Origin: Eretmocerus hayati
Lineage: Eukaryota > Arthropoda > Insecta > Hymenoptera > Aphelinidae
Assembly: GCA_029851415.1 (NCBI GenBank)
Contig: CM056744.1
Span: 99,233,338-99,297,337, forward strand
Direction of reading: 5' to 3'
Length of the DNA stretch: 64,000 nt
The notes under the pieces were generated by a model. It had not been told where the DNA came from. It worked only from the letters and a program-made list of their open reading frames with translations, and searched no databases. Made by a program: the position numbers and the translations under genes. Positions 48,442-60,500 of this stretch are shown here, piece by piece. Each line of letters opens with the position of its first letter. Positions within the stretch are counted from its first letter, which is position 1.

Positions 48442-50811
48442 TGAGTCGCTATCCACCCTTACGAAAATAATATCCGACGAAATCGCCGAGGAAATCCCTG
48501 GCGTGAGTCCCGGTGAGTATCCCGAGGTTATCCCGAGGAAAACACTGGTGAGTACTTTTGGAAAAATTCGTACTTTTTTGCCCCCGGGGTATTCACCACG
48601 GAAAAATTTTCATAATGGGAATAGGCTCGTCGCCCCGTAAAAACACCGGGGTATTGGTTTTTTTGGAGCTTTTCTCGGGATTTATTCCGGTGTAGACATA
48701 CATCAAGGGCACGGCGACTGCAGCAGCCATATCCGGGCAAAACACCGGGGTTGTCCTGGGAGAGGTTACGGGCCTGATGATGAATTCTAAGTGAACAAAT
48801 TTTTCGTCTCAAACGCCAGATCTTCCGGAAGCGGGTGCATTTAATTTATCGATACGGTGTTGTTGAATACTTGAGAAAAATGGTGAAATTAAATTAATTG
48901 GGGAGTACAGTGTTAAATCCATTCAGTTGCGAGCGTTATCAAGTTGATGATATCTAAAGTTAGGCATGGCGATATGGATGTTGAAAAATAAGTCAAGACT
49001 GAAATCCAAGCGTCGATTGGAAATGTTTAGATATCACAAGGTTTTTATAATATTTTAGATCAATATGCAGGTTCTAGGAAGACTGAGTGATGTGCGTCAT
49101 ATCATGAGTTCGTTTGAAATTACAATTTTAATGAGATACCAGTGAAAATCAATTCGATTATAACAAATATCATTCTTTGATCAACATCATTGTCTTACTA
49201 TGGTAAACACTTCAACTACATCTACACTCGAAAAATAGTCTATGAAAAGTATAGAAGCACTGTTATAACCCGAACGTGCTGCGCACATAAAAAGTATGTA
49301 CAATTCTGAGCCAGTTTCGGCATGAATACTGATTGCACATTATCATGGCTCATGAGACAACAAAAACATTTAGAAAATTCCGATCGATGATCTGCCTAAC
49401 CAGCTCACCTAAACTTATCGACTCAAGTTGTAACAATATCATGCGTTTGCGGAATAATTCCTGAACAATTTATATCTTTGACGAAAAAGGAAAGATCTAA
49501 GGAACTAACGTACTATGTATCCAAAACTGGAAGATTATGATTCGAACTTTAGAATGCTGGTTGCGTAAGCATAATAAGGGAGTAACCTCGGTTCCGCGTG
49601 AGTCAATATAGATCGACTTTTTTCAACTTTCACGAATTTGCGTACATGTGTGTCTTATGTGTTGATCAGATCTCAATAGAGCCTCATATAAATTTGCATA
49701 AGCATCCAACGCACGAATCATGAAATATCAATCCCTGATTATGGGTGAATTTGTCTTAATTGTGACTTACTCGTGACTTCACGCTGAAAATGAATCAAAA
49801 CTTTTTTCCAAGCTAACCAAAGCGCGGAAAGAAAGTTCGAGCACGTTCTGTGCATACAAATCTACAAGTGAGCAAGACTTGGACAGAAACTGATCGGTCA
49901 GTCTTCTATAGTCAACAATCATCGCGATGCCTCATAAGACAGCGCGTATCACCTCTAAAAATGTTAATCGCTGATGGTTTGACTCAGGGGTAGACAAGGC
50001 TCGTGAAATTTTGACTGTGTTTAGTTGACATACAAATACATTTTTCTACCAAGTTTGATCAAAATTTGATCGGTGGATCTTCTACCGAGGTTACTCCCTT
50101 AAAAAATCTCGAAATTCTGGGAAATGATACGTGACGTATGCAACAATTGAGAAAAACTGATGAATTTTCGCATTGCTTGTTATCCAGACATTCTCGCGGA
50201 TCGCGTGAGAAAAATTACGAAATAACTAGACATCCACATCATCGAGATATCACAGCGTGGATAGATATTTTGCAAAACATACATATCAAGGCTTGAAATC
50301 GCTTTTGAAAAAAATATCACTCAGGATCCACTTCATAAGCGTATGCAAAAAATAATTAGCTGACGCCATCGAGCGCAGTTGTGACACTCGAGTTATAATT
50401 TACGATTGAAGTTGTGTGTACATTGGTGGGCATGAAAACTATTGATTTACAGACAAGTTGATATGGATTCACAATCTCGAGTGTTGTAGTTGAGATGAAA
50501 CTAGAAGACCATTGGAGGCTCCAGGACACAATCAATAAAACACGATCCGTAATCAAATTTCAAACCGATCGATTCACAAATTCGACATCTCAAACACTTG
50601 CATTCCTAATCTCCGAACATTCACGCAGCAATCTTATACTAACTATATAACATGGAGATATTAGATAGATGGACAATTATGAATGGACAATTATAGATAT
50701 CAGAATGTATGCAGCCAATCCTTTGATATGTAACAATTTGGGGGCGATGGCCATTTGTGTACCAGAGTTCTGGTCACTTCCGTGCGCATTACACGTTCGA
50801 TGTATGTGCGC
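48442..50811. other. intergenic DNA, no gene seen
   Basis: CG-rich short motifs (CACCGGGGT, CCCCGGGGTATTCACC) recur at 48580-48750. After that the sequence is AT-rich with no supported gene. The BEN-like gene ends at the right edge of this stretch. Confidence 0.5.
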
Positions 50812-53800
50812 TTAGGATTCGTTGTGGGATCGTTTTCTGGATTTAGGCAATGCATCTCGAGCCCCATCTCCAAACCTGCGCTCGAAATGTGCCACCCTGC
50901 TGAATCTCCGCCAATTCTCATCTGTAACAGAAAATTTTCCCCTTTAGATCAATATTCAAGATAACCGCAACCAAAGTCTTGCCACATTTTTACAAATTTT
51001 CCATAAACAAATGCACCTACAAGGCAGTATATTACAAGAAGGCTCGACGAATTCAAATAGATTCATCAGATATACCGAAGAGAGAATAAGACTGCACGTG
51101 ATGAGCGTATCCGAATATATTATGAACTCTCCAAACCAGATCTCATCATGACTACTACTGTGACGCTCGGGACTGGTCTCCCGTGAGCAGCTGGTAAATG
51201 CTTTTTAGTGAACGAAAATTCTCTAGGAATCGATCTTTTTATACTAACTCAGGGCAGCGTTGACAATGTCTTCTGGCAGAGCGGGTTTGACATTCACGGA
51301 GTTTGATGCCATTTGGCGCCCGTAGAGACTGCAGGTTTTCAATTGTTGGTCGGTGAATAGTATCGGCATTATCCACTTGCCAAAGGATTCAGGGTCCCCC
51401 AATCTCTCATTATTTATGCAGTACGGTGGCAGTTCATAACCGTTTGTGGACAATGGATACGCCTTTCCGCGCTGAAACAAGAGAAAAATATTCAACATCA
51501 AAATATTGTCATGCGGTCCCTGGAAAGATTTGATCATTGCATATTCACTGTGAATGTGATCAGCATAGTGCATCTGTTTTTCCACCAGAACATTGTCTCC
51601 CGAAGAAATAAATTAACTAATAAATGAATAAATCGTCTTGAAATTCTACACGTGAAATAATTGTTGTTGGCTACAAATATCTCAATTTTACCGTTCGATT
51701 CATGGCTCTCTTTGGCGGTTCCGCCGTCGATCGCCCGCCATCTCGCCGTCCCTGCGGTGACACTCTCGGTGCCCCTGCCGGCGGAGAGCTCCTCGATCTC
51801 TCCGCAGCCGCAGCGGCCAGCTTTGCATTGGCTTCGTCTAAAGCTCGCTCCAACTTGACAATTTTATTCTCTCTCCTAGTGAGCTTCCTCGACAGTTTTT
51901 CATTTCTGCTTGTCAAGCGCTCAATGAGGTCGTCGTCAAGAGTCGATGGCAAAGAAGAAGACGCCGCACTGCTCCTGAACGAGCCTCCACCTGCCGCACC
52001 CTCAGCCTCTGATAGCTCGTCGTCAGATCCGCGACCCTGTCTTGGTGCTGACCTTATCTGATGCTCGAATTCGGAAAATCCACCATCAGCGTCTACTGCC
52101 TCGGGGAGCCCGCCATCTTCACATTCCTTTGAGCCAAGGCTCTCCTGCGAAAATATGAAGGCAAATTAAAAGAAAGTGTCGAGTTTTTGGGTATCTGGTC
52201 AATGATTTTTTACAAGGCCTCATATACATGTATATTCGTCTCAAGGACCTTAGATTCGATATAGTGACCAAAACAAGAGAAAATCATATTGATGCCCGGC
52301 TCACAAAAACACAAGGCCTCATTAAAACGACGTTACTCCTTTTATATCCAAAATTACACATTTGTGCAACGGAATATAACAAAGTCAAATTCCCCAACAC
52401 CATTCTTGTTAAGCCACCTATAGATACATAATTCTCAAACGATAGTAATACAAGGCTGCTTTACCTGATCTTCATCAAGGATTATAGCTGCCAGCTCTCG
52501 ATCTTGCTCTGTCACGACGACTGGTTCTGACGTTGGGTTTCTCTTGGATTTCTTCTTTGGCGGCTGGTTTTGCTGCTGCTCCTCAAGAATACCGTCCAGG
52601 TCTGTACCCGAAACGAATGAATTACTGGCTTTTTTTCGTTTGAGCTGCGCTCGTTGTTCTCGGGTTGGGCTGAAACTACCACAGTCTCTGAAGTTCTTCT
52701 TAGCTTTCTTCAGTCCCAGCCAGGCTTTAATCAGAAATAAAACAATAATTGGTAAAACCATCGATGGTCACGAAGTGAAAAATTATATATGGTGGCTTGC
52801 TTGGCCTAAGGCACGCGTTATGGTGCAATTTGGAATTGAACAACGAAAGCTTACTCATGAAACTGAATTGGTCGATTGCATGAGACGAATTGAGGTCAAG
52901 TAATTTGATACTTCTTCTATGATCACTTATTCCTAACACTTCTCAAAAAAATGCCATTTTTCGAATTTGAATATTTTCGGTTTTTCACCTTTGCTCGCCT
53001 AAGTGACGTCCATAACCTCAGAAAATTTTAGTCAAGATGTGCCTGGATAGATTCTTTGAAGAACTTTTGAATGCCGCCAACCTTTCTTTCTCATCTTGCG
53101 CTAAATAAGGACTAACACGCGTTTTACCATAAAAAAAATTGACACTTTTTCTTCTGAATACTAGAATAAAAATATTCCCCAAACATACAGAAGAGTTATT
53201 TTGTACCCCATAGGGGTCGTAAAGTTGATGTTTTGGGCCGTAAAATCGTAACAAAATGGTGAAAGGATAATCCGAGACATGTCTGCAACTCGTGGTCCGC
53301 TTTCGCCCGGAATTACTCATATACGTCGTTGTGCGCAGCGATTCATATCTCTGCAGTGCTCAAAGACTTGGAGGCGCGTGGGTGAATTTGCGCAAATGTG
53401 TGAATACTTTTTGTAGCGTTTGCTTCGATATTTTTGCAACTGATGTACTTGAAGTTCGATTACTTTATATCTAACATACAGGATCGAGGTGCATAAAACG
53501 GACGTGGAAGCGCGCAAAAAAGACGGATCAGTGTAAAATTGCGTATAATGTGCATTTCACGCATTGATGATGACTTTGTCTAAGTTTCTTTTCAACTATT
53601 CTCGCGAAAACAATTCTTTGCAGAGTCAAAAAGGGGATTATTATACTCATAATTGCAAAGGAGCCGGATTGAAGCTATTTCTAACAAGAAAATCGGAAGC
53701 TGATGTGCTACCTCGTCACTGTGACGATACGTTGCAAAAAAGTATGCTCGATTTATCACTGGATAATAAGTCATTTTGATGTTGATACGGATCTCGAGAA

Positions 53801-56800
53801 CAAGTTGAAAAACCGATAAAATGTTGCTACACTTGAATAACAATGACCTTCCAAATCTTCAGTTACGAAACGTTGAATAAATCAATCATCATGATCATGA
53901 TCATATTTTTATCGTCCCGTTTGACTGTGAAAATGAACTACAAATATTCCTATATTCTCCATGCTCAATGGATCAAACGAGATTGAGTTTCTCCTTTTTA
54001 TATACTGAACGACACAATTGTAATCTGAACTGATATCCCTAACTTGTTGATCAATGCTGAAAACTTCACGATCAAGAAAATATTCATTGAAGAGGAAGCA
54101 TTCGACGTAGGCCTTGCAAAAATCGACTCATTCTGAAATTTGAATTCTTTTTAATATCTCCACGTAAAAAAGTCAAATCTCACATTGAAGTACACATTTG
54201 AGTACGCCCTTCGCGAAACTGTGATGACTCATACTAAGCGCAATAATAATCGAATAAAACAATGGAATATTGCGCACTTTTACATGGCTATTTCACCGCA
54301 TACTTTGCCAAAATTTATACACGGCTCAGTTATCATGTATTCGAGTAGCTTCTTACATGGCCTGACTAATGCCTTAGCTTTACTACTCAGTCGCACCATC
54401 GACGGCTCCACTCGTTTGTCACTCTCTATTAACTCGAGTTGATAACACACGCGTTACGATTGAATGCTTGAACTGTACGATTACGTTTTTCATATTGTTC
54501 TTGGGCAAATAAAAATATGCTAGTACATAGAACCCCGGTAGGGTTATTTTCTCTAACTTGCAGACGCCGATCACTTAAATTTCATAACTTCGAATTGTGT
54601 ACGACCATGAGATTTCAGAGTGCATGGGAAATAAATACAACCATCCGTTCTGTTACAGATACCGACTCAAATAATACTATATACTACAAATAATCTCCAA
54701 GACTCCCGCAGAATCCGCGGTGTCTATATATAGTACGACATTTTTTTTATATTCGCTGGGCAAGATTGATTCCACTGACAGATTGCCAGTTTCTACTTCT
54801 TACAATTACCTAGCCCATGCGAACGAATTCTTAATGCGTTCAATAATTTTCATCTAAATTTGTAGTCGCAAAACGACTTCTCAAAAAATTGACGATGCTC
54901 AAAACAGTTTTGGTATGGATCGTCAGTATTTTGTTAAAATGGAATACCAGTAATCTAGTTTGAAAGACCGTTTCCACCTTCAAAAACGAAGAGACAAATT
55001 TTGCAGACAAGAAACTTTTAACTTCATTATGATTTCGTTGATGTGAAATTGGCCAACGAGAGCCGACATCGTTCTCTTCTTAAATCATACTTTGGAACGC
55101 ATTCTATCAAGTCACGCAAGCACGGCGCAAAAAAAAGTTAGAACATTTCTTGACAAGAATGGTGTATACCGCCAGTATATCGTCAAATTTCTCAGTTTCT
55201 TATTTGAAGTCTCTGCTATTAGACTGTTACTATACATATCAGTTATGTCTTGTGAAAATTGATCCTCGCATCGCAAGGCTAAGAGTAGACTCTGAAAGTT
55301 CAAAAAGCACTTCAAGCGTGGCCCATGCAGACTCAGTCGATCAGAAAACGTCACCTACACTGTAAAAAATTTTTTCGAAAAACTTCAACCAACTGGTTGA
55401 ATGAGAAATTCAACAAGTTGGTTGAATGGGAAATTCAACCATCTGTTTGCAGTTTTTCGAGAAGATTTTTTACAGTATAAATTCAATGGATAAAAAATGA
55501 TGGCACCAATAAGATACGATTACCAACGCTTATTGATTTGATCTGTATCGCTGTTACGGGCCATGAAAAATTCTAATCATCATCCGATTACCAAGTTATT
55601 TACATTTAAATTGATTCATTAATTTTGTCAAGGACGCCTCAAGAGTTCAATAGAGTTGAGGACTTTCAACGATGTGCAATGAATATTCGGCTATTACGTT
55701 TTTTGGCTATCCAGATTTCCAACAATTCCCAAGTAGATCCGAGATTCAACACGTTCCGTCAAATCGGGTAATTTTGGTACAGGAGCGATAACTTTGGTAC
55801 ACCTTTGCACCGCTTGTACTGAGCTTCAGTAGCAACTAAAAGAATTTCGCAGCTCTGCAATCGAAATTTGCTATCGGTTCTGACACTAAGGGATCCCATC
55901 CATTGCTCCAAGGAAACGTTGTCAGCTTGAAAAGGGTTTATTAAACTTACCCCTCGTGTTCCAAAATTACCCATTTTCACGGTATATAAGCAGAATAATA
56001 TTGAGTTTTCAAAGAATTTCATCTTGCTTTGCACATACCTGCACGGTGTAGGCATTGTGAGATACTCTTATATCTTAGGATACGCAAAAAAAAGGTGAAG
56101 TTTACATTTCAGGCAAAATTTGAATTCAAATAATTCTTCAATTGATTGAGTTGCTTATCGCTATGTGCTCTATTTGGATCCCAAAATATGGAATGACTCG
56201 TCATAAACTCAATTCAAGCTTTTAGTCTTTCGAAAATAAGCAGATTAAAGAATGAATTCTTCAGATTACCAATCCTTATCCTCGAGAAACAAAATTTCCA
56301 CAACTGACGGTGTTCTAAGCTATTATCTGTGGATTTCTTGAATTTTGATATGAAAAATGAGTTGCACTTTCTGCGCATGACCTGAACCGAAGTCACTGCG
56401 TATGGAAAATGAGGCGTGAATTATGTGCAAACATGGACAGATCCAAAATGACCTTGACATGCGAACGGGTCTCCCACAAAGCTACTTTATAAATTTACTA
56501 TCAAGCGTCACCGTTCCGGCTGAAAAATTTCAAATTGCCAAATAGCTATTCTGAAGAGAATTCTCTACGCTTCCCGAGACTATTGATCCCGGGAGCTTCA
56601 AACTCTGTATGTTATCAGAAAATGAGGAACTTTAACGATTAACTCGAAGCAATGCAAAAATAAACTAAAAATCTCAAAGAGCAGGTGAGAAGCATCATTT
56701 CTGCGAATAGCACAACTTATTGAACATAAAGGACTTATCCAACATTTTTCGCATTCACTGCCACTCACCTCCGTATTTGTATATCCGTATCGTTACGGAC

Positions 56801-57081
56801 TCGAAGACGGCTTCCTGGAGCAGCGGCTTCATCTCCCGCGGGGACGAGGAGACCCGGACGCCCCTTGGCCACCCGATTTCGAAGTATGTGCCCATGCCGA
56901 TCCCGCTGGTGATTCTCCTCTCATCCGCATCTTCACGTCCGAGAAAGCTGGCGTAGCCGATTTCCAAGCCATCGTCCAAGTACTCCTGGTTGTTTTCATC
57001 CCTCAGCACTCGACGAAACAAGACACATTTGTCGGCGTCTATATTGAGGCGCTTGTTGCGTTCGCTGTCCGAGAGCTCCAT
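50812..57081 (-). CDS. uncharacterised coiled-coil nuclear protein with BEN-like C-terminus
   Basis: Five exons on the minus strand close in phase to 452 aa: 56769-57081, 52465-52724, 51692-52144, 51249-51471 and 50812-50921. The start MELSDSERNKRL (57081) was chosen; an in-frame ATG at 57249 would add 56 low-complexity residues. The N-terminal unit (1-105) is acidic and globular, of unknown family. A basic region follows with KKKSKR at 161-166 (likely nuclear signal) after QQQNQPP. Next is an acidic/Ser/Gly stretch, then a coiled coil at about 262-310 (DLIERLTSRNEKLSRKLTRR). The C-terminus (about 345-430) has WIMPILFTDQQLKTCSLYGRQ and VKPALPEDIV, which resembles the end of BEN domains (chromatin/DNA-binding). 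The BEN call is moderate. The intron between exons 1 and 2 is 4.0 kb. Confidence 0.72.
52725..56768. other. first intron of the BEN-like gene
   Basis: This 4-kb AT-rich intron holds one short MITE (55358-55477) and no second gene. ORFs such as 53564-53779 and 54185-54442 lack domain similarity and splice support. Confidence 0.55.
55358..55477. mobile_element. 120-bp MITE-like hairpin with CACTGTAAAAAA ends
   Basis: CACTGTAAAAAATTTTTTCG at the left is matched by an inverted CGAGAAGATTTTTTACAGTA at the right, with TA on both flanks (55356-55357 and 55478-55479). The inside carries three palindromic units of the type TCAACCAACTGGTTGA. The size, TA duplication and lack of ORF fit a miniature Tc1/mariner-type element. 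Confidence 0.65.
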
Positions 57082-57409
57082 TTCAGAACGAAAGAAAATA
57101 GATCGCGGGATCAAAAATACGAGTTTAGTTTGGGTTCGTCGCGGGGGACTTGCCGTTACTGACGCTCTCTGCGTGGGCCCGTGACGCAGCACCCCCGCAG
57201 CCCGTCGCATGGTCCCCGGCACCCTCCTTGCCGCCGCTTCCTCGTCCAATCAGCGCAAGTGTTCTCGTGCAAGAGGCGTGGTCACCATAGATGCAATGGG
57301 AAAATCTAGCTACTACTTTGGGAGGGATGGCGGAAGAGCGGATGCGCAAGGGTTTCCCTTGACCCTCTTATTCATGCGCCCGAGCGGATGAGATTTCCCT
57401 TGCTATTGC

Positions 57410-57508
57410 TGCTCTCTCTCTCTCTCTCTCACTCTCTCTCTCTCTCTCCCCTCCCCCTCTCTCTCTCTCCTCTTGCCACGCACCCTCTCTCCCTTCTCCT
57501 CTCTGCCT
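57410..57508. repeat. (CT)n / (GA)n tract upstream of the BEN-like gene
   Basis: About 100 bases are almost pure CT on the plus strand (GA on the gene strand), 330-430 bases upstream of the BEN-like start codon. GAGA tracts bind GAGA factor in insect promoters, so a regulatory role is possible, but a plain microsatellite is equally likely. Confidence 0.8.
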
Positions 57509-57519
57509 CCTGATCTGTG

Positions 57520-60500
57520 CAATTAATTCCAATCATCACATTATTTGTAGATCATTCGAGATCCAATTCCTATCGATTTTAATCATATACTTTTTTATAC
57601 ACTACGCGTGGAAGTGTACTTTACGCGCACTAGCCGACTTTTGCTAACAGCTTATCAAAAACTATACTCCGATGCATGGAAGTGAAACCTACTTTTGCAT
57701 TCTCGTGATGATTGAGATTTTGCTGACTGGAAAATCACCACCAAGATACTCGATCTGGGGTAAACTCGTATGAGAAATTTTCCAAAACCAAAGTAAGACG
57801 AGATCGAAAAATGTAAGGATTGGTTGAATTTTCAGCCAGCAAATTCAATCAGCTGATTAACATCTGTCTCATTGTTCAAGTGAACTTGTAGGTCAAACAC
57901 TGATTGAACGATAGCTTCAACCAGTTGGTTGAAGTGTTCCAAAAAAGCTTCTTGCAGCGTAAGTCGAAATGGTTGGGTCATCTATCCCACGCTTGCAGGC
58001 GAGGCTCGCGGATTCTTCGGCTTTCATCTGGTTTCAGAGTGCCATAGACACACAAACCAGAATGATTCATCTTTGAGTTAAGAGCTCGTGATCACTCCTG
58101 ATCGCATTTTTGAGCCCAAAAGGGCCGTTCAGCATACCTTCTGCTTGGATCAAAATTTTATAACATTCTTTTAACGTGACTGATCGACGATAAATCGAGC
58201 TCACCTTTTACTTCATTTGGTAGTAAAATATGTTGAAGACTAATATAATTCTACTTGAGCTTAGGAGAGTCTCACATGATTCCAATCAATGACCTCAGAA
58301 ATGAGAGATTATCGTAATATCAAGTAATGTAGCTGGTCTATCCGAATTCTGATTTTTTCTTCACACATGCATTACGCAGTAATACTACCGATCTGCTCTC
58401 GAACCAACTGCAGAATCTCGGAATCACATTGATTCCATTATACTTGATCTTAATCGATTCCAATCACACTCCTATCAGACATTTATCGAATACACAACTG
58501 ATTAGGTAAAACGTGCGGATGGTGGTACAATTTGATTACAGTGTATCAGACAAGTGCACATTATCCATGAATGAAAGCGCAAAGCTAAAGTATATTCATC
58601 GCGGCATCGTGTCTCAAAATAGTACACTTCGATACAAGGGTGTAAAAAATTTTTTATGCAATTTTCCGATGTTTGAGCCCTCACAAAATTGCATAAAATA
58701 GCATTCGCGCCTCGATCATGAGGTTTCCCGCTTCCGAGCGATCATTTCGACCCTCGCCTGCGGCTCGGTCCGAAAACCTATAGCTTAGAAGCGATCTACA
58801 ACCTCATAATCTCGGTGCGATATCTACTATTTCGATGCGAAGAATAGGTTTTACTCCCGTATATCGAACTATACTCTTCGATAAACTGTGAGTAAAAGTA
58901 GGAAAACTGTGCGCAAAGTACACTTTTATGCCCAGTGAATCGAAAAAGCCATTTCTTTACTCGTGATGTTCCATATATCCCATATGCTATCTCGTACACC
59001 TACTTTGATGCGGTATTTAAGAATGTGTCATGCATGCCTGAAATCGATGCAATATACAGACTCTCGGTATTTTCGAGGTATTTTTTTACTGCGTGGAAAT
59101 CCGAAAAAAAAAAGATTGATCGTCATTATCATTCAGAGTTGCTTGAACATTGAACGCCTAAAAAGTTTGTTAGATCATCAAATTTCTTTTTGTTGAATCT
59201 GTTGTTATTTGTATAACCTTCTTTAGGCCAGAAAAATACGAACTTTTTACTGGTGTATTAGGAAAGTGACGACGGCAAAACGGTACAAAAGATGGGCACC
59301 GCACTTATAAAATCTTCGTCATCGCAAATATGTACTAATGGTACGTTATCGTGAATCTTTTTCTGAACTTTAAAATGTTATAAAAATAACAACAGATCCA
59401 ATAAAAATACATTCGATGATCTAGCCAACTCTTTAGGCGCTCGAGATCCAACCAATTTTTTTTTCCTAACGAAGCTTATGGTTGTTTCAACCAATCCTTT
59501 TCTCCCGTGAAGTGTATGGCGTTGAAAAGAGCGCACCTTTGGCGACAGAATTATGTACGAACGTTAATTTTGCAACCCATCTATATCATAGTGATTGAAT
59601 AAAAGTTTCTATTGAGGTGCCAATCCATATTATGCACTGCGTTGTGGTGGCTGCGAGCTCACATGTGACACATCGAAATTGAAAGATTAAAAATTGGAGC
59701 GTGTCTGATACTAGATTTTCGACGATGACGTTCACAAGCACTAAGAATTGATTTGCATCATTAGTTTTGATCATCTGTACGTTGTAACTCTGTCTAATTA
59801 CGATGATTCATTAACATTTCGTAATCATAATTTTTATATCATACCTTACTAGAAGTCAATTCATGTAGGTACAAACAAATTCTTCCATTAGCGTATAATG
59901 GCAATGGACAAAATTCGCGCATTACTCAAACGGCCAAACACATACAGAAATACAACTACACCTCACGATACGTTTCATGACGAATCATCATTCTGCATGC
60001 AACAAAGAATAAAGAAAGTCGGCATAGGCATTGTCAGGCATTGTCGGCAGGTTAATTTTTGCGATAATAATCATGTGCTTCCCGGTGTAAACTAAGACAC
60101 GGTTCCATATCATAGCTACTATGTATTTGCGAGCATACAGCTTGAAAGAGAGAGAATCTAGCGTGCTCTGACACACCTCCACGCACACCAATGCTGCAAT
60201 CGGCTATCACTGTATTTGACGTTTCTTGCCAAACATCAGCATTTTTCGAGCTATTTGAAATGAAAAGCAAAGTACGTGCAATTATACTACATCTACTCGA
60301 AATAATATCTCGCCAACGCAGATCCACGCGACTATATTAAACGCGGATAGCTATGTCGCCTCTGTTCCTTCATTTTCGACGGATGCATAATGATATTCTC
60401 AATAGCCACTTTTGTTCAGTGTTATTTGCATCTGCGCGAACGTTCGCTAGATTTATTGACGGGTACGGGCCCCAATCGTCCCCGCCGCGATAATCGCGCG

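Noticed and set aside
51477..51610. Extra BEN-like exon before 51471 (frame with EKQMHYADHIHSEY)
   Set aside because: No acceptor keeps the frame, and joining exon 3 directly to 51471 is in phase with a strong CAG acceptor. The peptide is intron read-through.
51702..52061. Long plus-strand ORF
   Set aside because: It is antisense to BEN-like exon 3, which has splice sites, phase and a coiled coil on the minus strand.
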